Of a stretch of 64,000 nucleotides of DNA, positions 13,667 through 26,651 are shown in pieces. Both the position numbers and the translations under genes were made by a program. The notes beneath the pieces are model-generated. The model was not told the DNA's origin. It was given only the letters and a program-made list of their open reading frames with translations, and did not search any database. Every line of letters begins with the position of its first letter. Positions within the stretch are counted from its first letter, which is position 1. Origin of the DNA: Clusia tigrina (taxonomy: Eukaryota > Arthropoda > Insecta > Diptera > Clusiidae); NCBI GenBank assembly GCA_920105625.2, contig OV050030.1, positions 318,670,368 through 318,734,367 of the forward strand, written 5' to 3'.

Positions 13667-14733
13667 TTCAATAGTTCACAGATTAAATTGTAATATATCT
13701 AAACAAATCCAAACTAAAAAATTAACTTTTCATTAATTTTTTCCACAACTAATCGTTTGTTATAGGACATGATTCAATCAAAGAATTACCAATTTTAAAA
13801 ATATATACAGCTCTGAGCACAGCAAACGTTGTGATTCACACACAAAAAATCCAATAAAATGCTCAGAATGGTAAATGCCAAAAATGTAATAAATTGCTAA
13901 AATAAAATACAACACACTCTTAAATCAATTGAAATTTTAAATTCACTCGAAATCAAAACGTTGATAAATTTCCTACATACATTCACACACACGTACCGCA
14001 GCAACTATTGTTGTGCCTAAACGGCCAAAAATCCAATTTGAATGCTTAAAATGTTCACACCTATTAATAGCAAAAATCAAGCAGCAATTGTTGTGATTAA
14101 ACATCCAAAAATCCAATAAAATTCTCAAAATGTAACAAACTCCATCCACCAGTTGAGATTCCACTCGAATAATATATCCACTTTTGTAAACAAACAACAG
14201 GTTGATACCAAATGAACTGTAATTCCAATGTGTTCCAATCAGACTATTGTCAAATCACTTTCCACGTTCCATTTACTGTAACTCTCACAAAATATAAACA
14301 GCTGACTTGATATCGATGTATGTTTACACTCTCAAAACTGATACACAATTCAACAACTTCAAAGCAAAATGAAATTTTTTTATTTGAAAATTCAATTAAA
14401 TTTCGTTCATTTGTCGTATGACCATTTTTTCCCTTTGTTATTGGTTGCGTGCTATTTTGATTGCTATTTCCAACAAATATAGCGCGTATGTACACAATTT
14501 GAACTGCATAAAATTCATACATTTACTTTTCATATCAATTAAAATCAAATTTGCAAAAAAAAAAATTTCCAATAGGTCCAAAACCCTTCACTCAAACACA
14601 TATAACTCGACCAAATCAAAACATTTTCAACCATTTTTTTTTTTAAAACCATCTAGAGAACGTATCTAGAGGGTATCGGCCGAACCCAATTTACCCAGCC
14701 GAACTCTCAAACACTCGTCACAAACAGATTTGA
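13667..14733 (-). other. Helitron 5' noncoding region and candidate 5' end
   Basis: AT-rich sequence upstream of the RepHel start, with no credible coding region. A candidate 5' terminus TCTGTTTGTGACG at 14,728 follows an A. Homology to the (TA)n fold-back flank begins at about 14,734, so the boundary between the elements lies within a few bases of this site. Confidence 0.5.
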
Positions 14734-15525
<792 letters not shown>

Positions 15526-15807
15526 TGCGACATAAAATTGAAGCTGCTGCTGCGTAGTCCTTTGATTTCTCCTGGTTAATTTTTTATTGTTTATTTGTGA
15601 TAAAATAAATTATTAAATAAAAAAAATTAATTCGATGTTGTCTCAATAAAAATCACATGTGTCACTCAGAGAGCTTTCACTTTTCTCTGTGAATAGCTCT
15701 GAGTCTCTACTGATACTCGGCTGACAAATGTGCCTGTGTTGAGTTTTGTGACTGAGTAAGAATAGAGGTGTAAAGTGCATGATGGTTCTGGTCTAGGTTT
15801 ACGTCTC

Positions 15808-15864
15808 ATGAGATTAACTGCAAAGAATCCTATTCTTCAAATGATTCTTTGCAGTTAATCTCAT
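15808..15864. repeat. Perfect 22-bp hairpin present only in the right arm
   Basis: ATGAGATTAACTGCAAAGAA (start of the first stem, 15,808-15,829) pairs perfectly with 15,843-15,864 across a 13-nt loop. The left arm has only part of the distal stem (near 1,983): ATTAACTGC is missing on one side. Confidence 0.92.
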
Positions 15865-15865
15865 T

Positions 15866-16997
15866 TGAGTCAATTTGAAAACAACAAGGAAGATTTTACT
15901 TTGTTTTTAATTTTAAAATTAATTTTTCTTCCCAAACGTAATAATTTAACACAAACGTAATAATTTTCAAAATCCAAAATTACAAAATTAATTATTCATT
16001 AACCCGAAATGTCTGAGACACTTAAATAAATTTTTCAGATTTATTAAATAAAGTTTTCAGATTTATTTTTATAAAAATAAACATTTAAATATAAAAGCAC
16101 TCGCAGTGTAATACCGAAGAGAAAATGTAAGTATAAAAATTACACTTAATAACAGCACAACTACCGAATGTGACTACAGATTATTTATTTAAATTTATCG
16201 TATTCCCGCTTATTTTGTTATCGTTCTCAAATTAATATCACTTTGCTATGCACCCGTGTTGTATGCACCACTAATTGAAATAATGTTTGCCTACTACCCT
16301 AAGCTTAAATGTGTGTACTTCTATAAAAATAATGTGCATTTCAAATGTCCTTAGCGAAAGACAATGAAAACAATATACTCGTACACATGCTAGAAACACT
16401 GGCATTTATTGTGGTGTATCCCCAACATGTATCCTCATGTTGGCCGGACTCTATCGGCTGCGCCAATTGTTGCGGGTCGTTTCTGAGGAGTCCTGGTCTC
16501 TCGTATTTTTTATGCGCCTTTTGGCGCCGGAGATAGGCGCTGGCGTAAACGAACAAACTTATGTATAGTAAACAATGCGATCGAAAAAGTGACTCACGAC
16601 AATTGGTTCAAGTTTCTTGTATTGATCTTTAACAAAAGTAAAAATATAAATGTAAAAATAGATTTTTTTCAACTACCTCAAATTAAATGGAGTAATAGTG
16701 TCAAAATATGTGCTAGTTCCTTCGAAATAACATAATTAAATTGAACTGAACAGACTCAAACGGCAAAATAAGAAGAGTAACAACAATTAGTGTCTCTTAA
16801 TAGCAACATCAATAAGCATACACCAAATTAAGTGTTTTTGGGTGTGCTCAAGTAGTCAATTACTTTCTCTTTGTGATTGTTGTGTATTTATTGTTTACAT
16901 CGATTCTGGTGTTGCTATTTTTCTGTTTCATGCTCTCTGTTTTATGCCATCGTCTTTCTTTGAGCCTATATTGTGTTATTGCAACTATTCGGCTAGA
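15866..16997. other. Right-arm sequence without a recognised gene
   Basis: Mirror of the left-arm AT-rich region. It includes the probable Gypsy LTR remnant (about 16,466-16,865, minus) and the small hairpin at about 16,420-16,443. No coding region is supported. Confidence 0.6.
16446..16465 (-). other. Gypsy-type primer-binding site, mirror copy
   Basis: Reverse complement of the site at 1,371-1,390, identical over 20 bases. Confidence 0.5.
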
Positions 16998-17530
16998 CAA
17001 ATGACACTGACTCGTCAAACTGAGCAGCGTGGCAACATCAAGTGTGACAATATGCCGAAATTGGCCAGCGGTGGTGTGAGTGCTTTTAGTACTCAACTGA
17101 TGGCAGTGGAGGAAAGATTGAAGGCGCATGCTAGGGCTGAGATCAAGCAGCTTGAGGATCGTCTTCGGCACCATACTGACAGCCTGTTCAGTCAGCTCTC
17201 GGCCGAATTGTCTTGTGTGGTGAGCAGGCTGGATAGTGAGTTGGGATCAATTGGAGAGAGATTCAAAAAGTGTGCTCTAGCTGCTCGCCTGTGATAAACT
17301 CACTCAACAGCTAAGTGAAGGCAACAATTGTAGTGGCAGTGCGGTTGATCACCCATGGATGCTGCTCTTTTTGGATTGCCTTTTTCTAATAAGGAGAATC
17401 TAAAAAGCTCTTTCAATTTAATTTGTCTATTGATTTTTTGTCCCCTCCGATTAAGGATATTTTTCGCATTAAGCCGAAACCTAACAACCCCAACTCTGTG
17501 GTGATTGTGGAATTTTATACACCTTACGAT
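16998..17530 (+). pseudogene. LINE A ORF1-like coiled-coil protein (right arm)
   Basis: Copy of the left-arm ORF1 piece; the open part ends at 17,294. It differs from the left copy by a Thr to Ser change in the stretch before MAVEERLK. I place the useful start at MTLTRQTEQ (16,998) because the upstream in-frame extension is not conserved in character. The tail to 17,530 is frame-broken but retains the IFRIKPKPNN segment next to the endonuclease. Confidence 0.55.
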
Positions 17531-17559
17531 CGCATCCTAAGATGGATTGTGTTAAACAC

Positions 17560-18420
17560 TCTATAACTTTGAGAACTAATCTGTTGATGTAATTTGTATA
17601 TCTGAAACCTGGTTTCATAAAGGTATAGGTGACTCTTGTTTGGCGGGGGTGTGGCAATATATTGTAAAAGTAATTTAAGAGTGAATTTGTTAAACATTTC
17701 TGGAGGCTCAGATGGTGAATTTCTAAGTGTTGAAATTTATGACAATAGCACTAAAGTTTTTCTGTCATGTGTATATAATCCTTATCGTTACTGCTGTTTG
17801 GATCCATTTTCTTTTATCGTTTATATCCAACCACGATCAAATTTTTTGTTCATTGACTATAAATCTAAACCCATTCGTTGAGAAAAATCTTTTTCTTTTC
17901 AAGACTATAACTGAATTAATCTTGACTCTTTGTTTAATCTTGACTTGTATGTTCCACTTGTTACTCGCTCTGTCACTAACAGCAGTTTTCCTTGGTTTAC
18001 GAATAATACCAATTTGCTCTTAAAAATCGGCTTAGAACAAAAAACAGTGGAAAAGAAATCCAACTGCATCTAGATGGGAAGAGCACAAAAGAGCCAAAAA
18101 AGGTGCAGACTCTACTATTAAATTCTCTGAACGCAGATATTTCATGTCCAGACTATGTCTAGGACGACCTTCCAAGTAGCTATGGAATAATTTAAGACAA
18201 GTTGGGGTATGCCATGAAAAATTTGATGGCTGTCGGATTGATCCGGGTATTCTGAATGACTATTTTAGTAGAAGTTCACCGTCTGCTGATAATATGTCTG
18301 CTGTAGTTGCAAGGGACTATGTTTTTGAATGCCCATTTGTGTTTGAATTTATTTCTGTTGGTAAAGGTGATGTTGCTCTCTCTATCAACAAGATAAAGTA
18401 CTCTGCATTAGATTAAGTGT
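17560..18420 (+). pseudogene. LINE A endonuclease and endonuclease-RT linker (right arm and beyond)
   Basis: The frame-broken remnant reads ICISETWFHKGIGD near 17,595, then GGGVAIYCKSNLRVN after an internal loss of about 60 bp. Further down, LWNNLRQVGVCHEKFDG (about 18,180) and VFEFISVGKGDVALSINKI (about 18,340) belong to the region between endonuclease and RT in LINEs. No RT catalytic motif follows; the sequence changes to a minus-strand BEL element near 18,420. This is the part of LINE A that extends outside the inverted repeat. Confidence 0.65.
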
Positions 18421-18429
18421 ACTTGAGGC

Positions 18430-20040
18430 TTGTATACTGAAATGTTTCCTGGAAACTGCCTGTTGGCTTCCGTCTCGGCAGCGTTCTCCAGACATCTAGG
18501 CCTTCGCTCCCAAGCTCTCAGGTTCTGAGTGGAATCCTGAATTTCCCGTATGAGACAGTCGTACGAATTTTGTTTTAAGTATGTTCTATCTAAAAGCGCA
18601 TATAAATCTGCAACTTTATGCTGCTTCGTCTGTTTCTGTTAGCCTTTGAGAAAGTTTCTTAACATATTCTCAAGGTACTCTTCGTGTGGCCTCAAACCTT
18701 CCGTTTCTTTATGAAATTGGAACAACTTCTCCTCTGCTCTGCTCTGAATTGCTGTCCAGGCTTGATCCGCTATATCTAATTGCGACACAGCTCCTCCGGC
18801 GTTTGTCTGCTTCCACAATTCCTGAGCTTCTTCCCTGCTCGTACTCGCTTCGAAGTGATAAGTTGTTTTCCAGTAAACAGTTCTACCTCTGACTGTACCG
18901 ATTTCAATGTATTCCTTACTTCCTCGTCAGATGAAACGGAACTCATAGTTTGCTGTCCTAGTCTCCCTCTAATCTAGAATTAAATATGACTGCCCATTTG
19001 TTGACCAGGCTATTGCTGAACACTGCGAAATTTTTCGCAAAGTAATTTCCTTTGCTGTACTTGACCATCTGAGGTAATAACAACCCATGGCTCCTGTTGA
19101 ACTCTTTTCCCAGACATTGCAACTCTGTTATCCGCTTTGGCCGTGCTCTTACCAGACAATGTTAAGAGGCTTTCATTAAGCAAGTGATAAATTGGTATTT
19201 TTTGAAGGGTTTCACGGAAGTTGGAAGCCAACTTCCCTAACTTAAAGCAACTTGCTGAGAGAATGTTTTTGATATCGTCGCGAGCATGAATCGCAGAGGC
19301 ATTTGAGTGAGCACATGATAGGACAACTTCTAAGTACATTTTTTCCGCAAAATCTGAGTTTCCATTGGAAAACGATGGCATTCACCAATTGCCAATTGGT
19401 GGAGAGTAACTCCTGACTTGGAGTAACTCCTGACTTGGAGTTTTTCGAAAGATTAAGCGCTGATAAGCTGTCTGATTAACTAAAGTTAGCCGATACATCT
19501 CTCTTTTTTCTAATTGCCACTTGAGAATAAGAATGGTTAAGTCCTGTTGTAGCGCCTTACCGACATGAAGAATATCATTTAAGCTGCGATTGCTCTATGA
19601 TGGTGAAGACCCATTAAATACTACACGCAGCTTCGTGGTAAAAAAAATTAAATTTAAATAAAAAGAAAATAAAAAAAACTTCTGGGTGGAGCTGTCAGGG
19701 TTGATGATCGTCTTATGGGGCGGTTAATAATGTTGTGGAGGAATGTCGCACGGAAGTTGCATTACTGGTTGCATTACTGGCATCCTAAATCTAAAAATTC
19801 TGTTAGAACTTGATCGTATTCTAGTTTTAACTCTTTGCGCCGTATCAATGTTCGTTCATTGTGTCGAAACAGCCAACACGCGATTAACCGAGATTGTCCA
19901 CGAAATTCATATGTGCCTAACTTCTTGAATGTAAGATCAAAAACGTGACGACCAGAAACAGATCGCCGAGTCGTTTTTGTGTAAATTTCGCATTCAAAGT
20001 CTGCCTGCGGTACGTGTATAGTCGCACAAACTTCTTCCAC
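18430..20040 (-). pseudogene. BEL-1 reverse transcriptase remnant
   Basis: The first piece (20,040-19,774) matches the region before the palm: SVSGRHVFDLTFKKLG and YDQVLTEFLDLG. Frame-broken palm sequence follows (QQDLTILI-like, then MYRLTLVNQTAYQ in place of KMYRQI). The piece 19,381-19,010 corresponds to the region after the YVDD box (SNASAIHARDDIKNILSAS, FKLGKLASNFRE); the YVDD itself is degraded. Below 19,000 the resemblance fades. Confidence 0.65.
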
Positions 20041-20139
20041 TTCTTCAGCTGTACGTTAAGAGAAACTTCTGTAAAATGGGCAGAAACAGAAGCTGGGACT
20101 GATGTATTGCGTGCTGCAGCCAAAGGTCCGAGTAAGTAT

Positions 20140-20620
20140 CTATCCAAACGACGTGCGTTGTTCCACAAGTGAATTGAGAATATGAATTGTTAGTCCTTCA
20201 CGTATAATAAGAGGATACAAGTCGCCACCCAGGAGAAGATCGACTGGGGTGCCTTGCGAGAACGTTGGGTCCACATAATCCAGACGTACCAATAAATTAA
20301 GTTGTCCAGGATCAAGCCCACACAAGGAGAGGGTGCTAGTGATTTTGGGAAACACAAAATCTGAGACCTACTGTTAAAACTTGCTATCCAGCAACGAACC
20401 TATAAAAAAAGAAGATAATTGACTGGAATTAGTGCTGACGACATCATTAAGACCGAATATAGTAGCATCGCATCATTTGCATATCAAAACCACAACAAAC
20501 GTTTTAGCCTTTCTGAGACGAATGATGCTTTCGAAGAGGGGTCAACTAAAACACAAACAATATTATTGACACAAGGGCTGTGCCTTTTGATGTGGTGACT
20601 GAGTGAACTATTTGACTGAC
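20140..20620 (-). pseudogene. BEL-1 protease remnant
   Basis: VCVLVDPSSKASFVSERL (about 20,560) occupies the place of the aspartic protease active site, where BEL elements have D-x-GS. Here the Gly is replaced, so activity would be lost. Downstream, the open piece 20,355-20,140 contains VDLLLGGDLYPLIIREG, the conserved end of BEL proteases. The two parts are in different frames. Confidence 0.68.
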
Positions 20621-20665
20621 TTTTCTTCTATAGTGGAATGCATTTGATTGTCTTAAGCTGCGAGA

Positions 20666-21767
20666 TCATTCGTCAACGTGTTTGACCTGTATTTGGGCGA
20701 CGGTATCGCTATGCAGGATAGAATGGTGATGTTGTCGGTATTTCCAGCAAGTGTTTTTACTTGGACAAGCTTTAATACATGATGTTCTGACAAACAGTTG
20801 AAATAGCGCAATATAATCCTCTACTGATAGTCGCACAATCTGTCGACAGGCGTAAAGCAGATGCTTCCGCACACTACACATTGAACAACTTGAGCTTCCC
20901 GCCAGTGTGTGATGCGATGATTGATTCGACGTTGTAGAGGAAGGATTTTTTCCTATACGAGATATAGACAGCGCGTTAGGAGAGCTCAAATCGGCCACGG
21001 CTTCAATCATTTGGAACCGTTTCGCCAAGATATCGCCCAACTGCTTCCATTGCGGGGTATCAGTCTTGTTTTTTAATGTCTGCTCCCAGAGATACATGTA
21101 TACTTTTGGTAAGAGAACCGAACACAAGAAAACAAAGATGACATCCGAATTAGAGGTGTCGATTTAGAGTGATTTTACCGCCGCGATACAAATACTAATA
21201 CGTTGCAGCTCCTTAAGAGCACGGCCAGAATCTGAGTTACAATATGGGTGGTTTAAAAAGTCTTAATTTGGTTGTTTATTAAGATACGCTGGTTGTCATA
21301 CCTGGCTATAAGATTTTACCTCGCCGTCGTAAACACATCATTGGTAAGCGGAGCTAGCTGTATAATGTCTCGCACATCGCCAGCTGTTTTCTGTAGTAAA
21401 TGAAAGAGTTTCTCTACATTAGATAGCCGGGAATTATTTAATATATGGCGGCGACCAGATCATGCAATGAGAACCATTGTCAATAATCCCTTCGGAAAAT
21501 GTCTGTGTCGCATGATGGAAGGCTGGTATTTGATGACCGAGTGATTGGTTCCAATTAAGCAAGTGCAGCGCTGGCGGCAGGAGATGATGGCAGTTGACTG
21601 CTCTCCAGCATAGTCATACGATGTGTGTAGCGGCTGTAGTCTGCAGAGTACGTATTTTCAATCACGCACTTATCTTCTTTGAGAGCTTCTGCTTCTTTAA
21701 GTACGGCAGATAAGCCAAAACAATATATTGCATCACTCTGGCAAGAGTGTCTTGATGCAGCTTTCAT
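20666..21767 (-). pseudogene. BEL-1 gag remnant
   Basis: The distal piece (21,127-20,666, 153 codons) has the BEL gag segment TPQWKQLGDILAKRFQMIEA followed by a Cys/His-rich zinc-knuckle region (SMCSVRKHLLYACRQI, CIKACPSKNTCWKYRQHHH). The N-terminal piece (21,767-21,555) is predicted gag from its position. The gap between them is frame-broken. This would be the capsid and nucleocapsid part of the particle. Confidence 0.65.
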
Positions 21768-22929
21768 GTGTATTCGACTATATAATTTTGACTATATATT
21801 TTTGCTCAATATTTTTTGAAAGCATATGCCAATAGTTCCTTCCAACTTGTCCATAACGGTACAAAAAAAAACAACTTTTTTAGAGAGTTGACTTATGCTG
21901 GTTGTAGCGTATTTTCAATTTGCACAAATAACTGTACACAAAAATCCAAAGGCAACGGCGAGAACGAAAAACTAACGGCAATGTATAAATGCAATCCAAC
22001 GGCGGCTGCGTAAAGGAAAGAGAAATGCGCTCGAATGCAATGAATGTGACGCTAATGGCATACATATGCGTTTGTATCAAGCGTATATTTTCCGTTCAGG
22101 CGACCTTCAGTCTCCTTTATATTTTTATAAGTAAAAAAGAAACACATTAGCCTTTCCTTTCCCAGTTTCCAGACGTTGATATGCAGGAAATGGTACTAGC
22201 CGGACTAAGATCCGTCTTGAAGGACCAAAACTGTTCACGCACAGCAGAATTTAGTATATTAAATTTAAACTAATTCTAATCTAGTAAATTACAATAAAAA
22301 TACAAACATAATTGATTATCAACTAAGGAATAATTAGTTTTGTCAAATTATGTCTAGTCCCACGATGTGTTCATCCAGCAAGAAGAAGTACGTTTCAAAC
22401 TTTTGAAGACTCTCTCACTCACTTTAAACGTACGCCAGTGGCGTGAACATAGAGACGACTTGCCAGTGACGTGAACAAATTCATTTATTTTCTCAATACT
22501 TTCGATTTTTTGTATAGCTAATCCATCAAATGTCATTAGACTTTTTGATACATTCATAGCATATTGTTTTCTACATAAAAATGTTACCCTGCGAAAGGGT
22601 AACACTCTTTCAATGTCGCAATGAACACTTCCAGATAGTTATATTTTTATATTTGGAAAAGAAGAGAGAAAGTTCCGTTCCGTTTTGGGTAAAAAAATTT
22701 TATAAAAAAATTAAAAAATGAGAATCTTATAATAAATTCAATTTTAATTAATTAATGAAAAATATTTTTCATCTCTGTCAACCATACGTGTGTAAAGTGC
22801 CATTGCATTCATATAATCAGCTCAATCACAGTGTAACACTGTCTAACCTGTCGCACTCAGTGTAAGATTTTCACAAAAGAAATCACAGCCCTGATGCAGG
22901 GTTGCAGTTATTTGAGAAAAGCAGAGAAA
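21768..22929. other. No gene recognised; possible LTR or leader sequence
   Basis: AT-rich sequence between BEL-1 gag and the minus-strand env remnant. The position suggests BEL-1 leader and possibly a decayed Gypsy 3' LTR, but I found no LTR pair, primer-binding site or polypurine tract to support a call. Confidence 0.5.
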
Positions 22930-23880
22930 ATCTATGCAGTGTAAAGCAAGTGTAACATTTTTGCATAGAAAAGAAAACACTATTTGTTGTTCGTTTAAAT
23001 TTATTATAAAGTGTGCGAGAAAAGTTGATTCTATATTTTTGTATTCTTTGTTATTAAGTTTAATTTACAATTGTGAAATGAAATTAAATAATTTCCGGTT
23101 AAATTTGACTGCAAGTACTATTGATGTGAATTTATTTGGTTTTTTAGCAATCATAGACCAGGCTTAATTTCTATAGTTTCCGTTCGCATATTTTTGATTT
23201 TTGCAAAATTCTTTGTAAGTATGTACAGTTTACTTACTTTTAATTTTTTTATATTTGAATCATTATAGTAATCGTAAAATGAGTTATTTATTTTTAGAAT
23301 TTCTTGTTTTGTGAAAAGAATCCCCTCGTACTTTTCATTGGAAACAGAAATAATAAGCGACCTTGGGACTATTAAAGTTTCTTTTGGAATTTTTATAACA
23401 AAAACAATTTCACTGTTTTTATACCCTGCTGCACCCAGCATTTTTGATTTTTTCAATAATCCGTAAAAATTTGATTTATCATAATACTTAGCCTTGCAGC
23501 TCCAATGTTGTTTTGAATGTGTTCGATATTATTCTCCAAAGTTTTGATTTTATTAAAATGTATAAATAAAGTAACTGACTATAAATTTGTACGTTCGTGT
23601 CCCTAAAGTCATTGAATTTTTCAAGAACTTTATTCCTGTCTGATTCTTAAATTTCTTTTAATATATGAAAAGTCTCGTTAATTTGAAGATTTTTCTTTAA
23701 ATTTTCGATTGCTTAATGGTTGTTTTCAACGGTTACCTTAAAGTGTTCCTCTATCTCGGTTCTATCATCGTCATCCATGATACCATAAAGCCATTAGAGT
23801 CCCGTCCCAAAGATTTTAAGTAGCCCTCGTTTCTGTCTATGGTATATAATCTACGTTTCAGTGAGGCAAGTTAGAGATAT
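22930..23880 (-). pseudogene. Errantivirus-type Gypsy envelope remnant
   Basis: On the minus strand this reads as decayed transmembrane-subunit sequence of a 17.6/297-type Gypsy envelope, a relic of an insect endogenous retrovirus. The longest open part is 23,456-23,151; upstream sequence to 23,880 is in several frames with stops, and the furin-site region is not recognisable. It is non-functional. It lies on the same strand as, and downstream of, the Gypsy pol remnant at 27,035-28,970, from which BEL-2 now separates it. Confidence 0.6.
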
Positions 23881-23999
23881 AAAATGTGCTTGTTTTCTAT
23901 TGGTTGAAACTGGTATATATTAATTATGAAGTCATATATGATTAATGCTGAAAATACTGTTTTTCTTTTACTTGTGCTCACAATGTTCATGTGCTGTTA

Positions 24000-24560
24000 T
24001 TGCATTTCAATTGCCGTGATTAAAGTATCGGACCCAGTTAGACAGTCATCCATGTAGAAGTTGCTTCGGAGAGCTTCAGCCCCAAGTGGATGTTGAGAAC
24101 TGTGCTCATTTCCTAATTGTTGAAGGCACTTGATTGCCAGTTATGGTGCTGGCCGAGTCCAGTATGTCACCGTGTTCAGTTGGTAATATTGCATGGTTTC
24201 GATGGCCGCCAGACGTTTCTCCAGTTGATAGAATCGATTGGTTGCGATATTCTTTGAGTCGTCTAGAGCGGATGTATGTTTGCGAATGGAATCTTGACTA
24301 TGTATCGACAATGATGGTTTCGAGTGGAGTTCAGTGCGAAATGAGTTTCACATTGTTTTTTTGTGGCAGACATTGTTGGTTTTGTGTCTTCCATTTCTTC
24401 AAGGTTATAAAATTTATCGATTGACTCATCTAACAGCTTATCCTCATTTGTCAGTACCCCGCATGTTGCGGTGGCGGAATCTTGAACACCGATCTTTCAG
24501 CTGCCACCCAACCAAGCACTGTATTTTCTCCTAACCTTATTTGCGGGGTTAGGAGTAGCT
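24000..24560 (-). pseudogene. BEL-2 RT remnant
   Basis: Minus-strand pieces GENTVLGWVAA (end of protease/linker) and FYMDDCLTGSDTL (the YVDD-like box, about 24,050) are recognisable with stops between them. The distance between them is too short for a full palm, so an internal deletion is likely. Confidence 0.58.
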
Positions 24561-24582
24561 GATGGTGAAATTCAGCTCAAAT

Positions 24583-24918
24583 TCAGAAAATGTCGATTTT
24601 GCCTGGCCTCCATGATGAGTTGTTCAGAGATTGTTCCAGTTGCATTGGGACAATATCTGGCAATACGAATGCCTCTAACCCTGACGAAAATATGGTTGCT
24701 CGTGACTGCAGTTGGATGTTCACGCGATAGTTTGCCCTTTTTCTGCTGTGACCAATGCCTACAATGCGTTCCTTGGAGTTATTACTAGCCGCTTGATGAG
24801 CCGTTCTGTCACTAAGTTGACCTGTGAGCCGGAATCTGAATTCATTAGATTGTTCGTTGCTTGCCGTGATGGTTACTCTGGCTGTTGCTAACAAAACATG
24901 GTCTTGGTATCCCGACAA
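24583..24918 (-). pseudogene. BEL-2 protease remnant
   Basis: The 111-codon open piece reads DHVLLATARVTITASN, then LTGQLSDRTAHQAASNN where the active-site loop should be, then YRVNIQLQSRATIFSSGLEA and FVLPDIVPMQLE, which is the BEL protease pattern. The catalytic D-x-G-S is not in frame. Confidence 0.65.
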
Positions 24919-26635
24919 TATATTGGCCGCTGCTGATGTAACTGATGAACTGGCCGCCTTGGGTTCTTTCGTATGTATTGTTGGTGTTTGAATGTGTTGG
25001 CTCTCTTTTGATGATGGGGGGTTGGTGCCGCATTGAATTGTGTTTTCTGTTACATTTCGAACAGCCGCTTACGGTGCATATTTTTGACGTGTAGTCGCCC
25101 TTAAAGCAATTAACGCATAGTTGTTGCCATTGAGTCCAGTTTAGTTTAGCTACTGATGATAATTGTAGAAATGATTTACAATAATACAGTGGATGCCTTG
25201 ACCAAAGTTGTATTTCGTAGTCACAGTTGCAACTGCTGACACTATCCTTGATGAATGTGGCTTTCTCGTCCACCGAGAGTTTCTAGAGATTGGAAGCGGA
25301 CCTCGAGGAAGTGCAGAAAGTCTTCCAACGATTGAATCTCTTTTGGATTCTTTAATGACTGTTCGTACAGCAATTGACTCTGGTGGTCTAACTTCGTCAC
25401 GAGGATGTGCAGCAATATTGGGCCCCACGAGGATGTGTCGACTCCTATATTGTTGATGGTCAAGATGCTTTTTCTTACAACATCATGGATGTTTTTTATT
25501 GCTCCTGAGGATGTGTTTTCTGGTGATAGGCTTGAATGCCCTATGATTTGTTGGAGTAGTGTGGGAGGCCAGCACTCGTTTATTGTCGTACGGGTCTTGG
25601 AGAAGGTTCCACGCCGTCTCATAATTCTCCTGGGTTAATGGTAAATGCCTAATTAGTCTTTCTGCTTCTCCAGTGACATTCGACTTCAAGTACCATATTT
25701 TCGTGTTGGGGCAATTGGAGTCTTGTGCACCATTTCTGAGAACATAACAAAGAATTGGTGCCATTTGAGGTAGTTGGTATGGACATTTTGGGCAAACGAC
25801 ATGCAAGCGAGTCAGGCTGCAGTGTGGAAGTCGGACCCTTTGCTTTGGTGGACAAAACAATCAACTGCTGATGAACCTGATCTTCCATACTCAGGTATGC
25901 TGAATCATACCCTTCGTCTTCTGATGTTGATATTTCATCAAAGATCTTGTAATTAGGGTCTCGATCTCGTCCCATAGTTGGTTGATGCGTTTAATGTTAC
26001 CCTCGTAGTACTCCTGTGGTTGCTCGGTTATGATGTTCGACAATCCAGAAAGTAGCCGGCGAAGAGACATAAATAACGCTTGTTATTTGCGGATGATGCC
26101 GCTTATGTTGGGTGTGGCACCATTCAATTGCTTCTCTGTAGGCGTTGGATTCCTTTCAATGAGTACTGTCTGCTGGCGTTGTAGGTGCTGGATGATCGGT
26201 GCTCATTGCGATTTCAAACTCTTCTCGGTATTGAGTGAGAAGGTCTGAGATTTCATGGTAGTAGTCATTCGTAAAATACGGGCGGACCATGGATATTCAT
26301 ATATACATATACATTCTCGAGCTGCCTTATTGTATTGTCGGTTGTTTCAAATTGTGCCCATGCTTCATTTAGACATCGACAGCATTCTTCAAAATAGGAT
26401 GTGGAATGTTTTCGTTCCACCGAATCCTTTTTGTAGTTCCGGATTATTCTCTGTATTCCTTCTCCGATTTCCTCCTGCGATACAACTAAATCGCTAAATT
26501 TGTCCATATTCTTGCTTCCTTGCGCACAGTGATATGAATGCTGCTTGTTTGTTCGCAACGTTGGACTTTGTTGATTCGCTGAATGATAGCACTGGTACTT
26601 ACACCAGGATTTCATAAATGTTATGTGTTTTAATA
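24845..26635 (-). pseudogene. BEL-2 gag remnant
   Basis: Several frames together spell a BEL gag. The DUF1759-type region reads SNVTGEAERLIRHLPLTQEN (about 25,670) and ILLHILVTKLDHQSQLLYEQ (about 25,400). The zinc-knuckle region reads LYYCKSFLQLSS, QLCVNCFKGDY, CSKCNRKHNSM (about 25,190-25,030). At least four frame changes are present. The N-terminal part (26,635 to about 25,980) has no clear motif. Confidence 0.75.
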
Positions 26636-26650
26636 ACTTCGGGGTCACCA
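26636..26650 (-). other. BEL-2 primer-binding site
   Basis: TGGTGACCCCGAAG starts one base after the LTR end. It has the TGG start and tRNA 3'-end look of LTR-element primer sites; the tRNA is not identified. Confidence 0.65.
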
Positions 26651-26651
26651 G

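Larger units (their letters stand above)
9140..14728 (-). mobile_element. Helitron, nearly complete autonomous-type copy
   Basis: The 3' end (minus strand) reads GGGGTACGCTAG followed by T, with a short hairpin 15 nt before it, as expected for Helitrons, which end CTRR and insert between A and T. The element encodes one protein with an N-terminal region, a HUH Rep domain and a PIF1-like helicase (13,666 to 9,218). About 1 kb of 5' noncoding sequence follows. The best 5' terminus is TC at 14,728-14,727 preceded by A (TCTGTTTGTGACGAG), but this end is only a candidate. Coding damage is limited to two one-base frameshifts. Confidence 0.85.
18430..21767 (-). mobile_element. BEL-1: degenerate BEL/Pao retrotransposon
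   Basis: On the minus strand gag, protease and RT remnants appear in the order expected for BEL/Pao. No LTR could be found at either end. Stops and frameshifts are frequent, so the copy is old. The 3' limit is set by the LINE A boundary near 18,420. Confidence 0.75.

Noticed and set aside
22354..22605. 83-codon minus-strand frame
   Set aside because: No family motif, no conserved context, and AT-rich noncoding surroundings.
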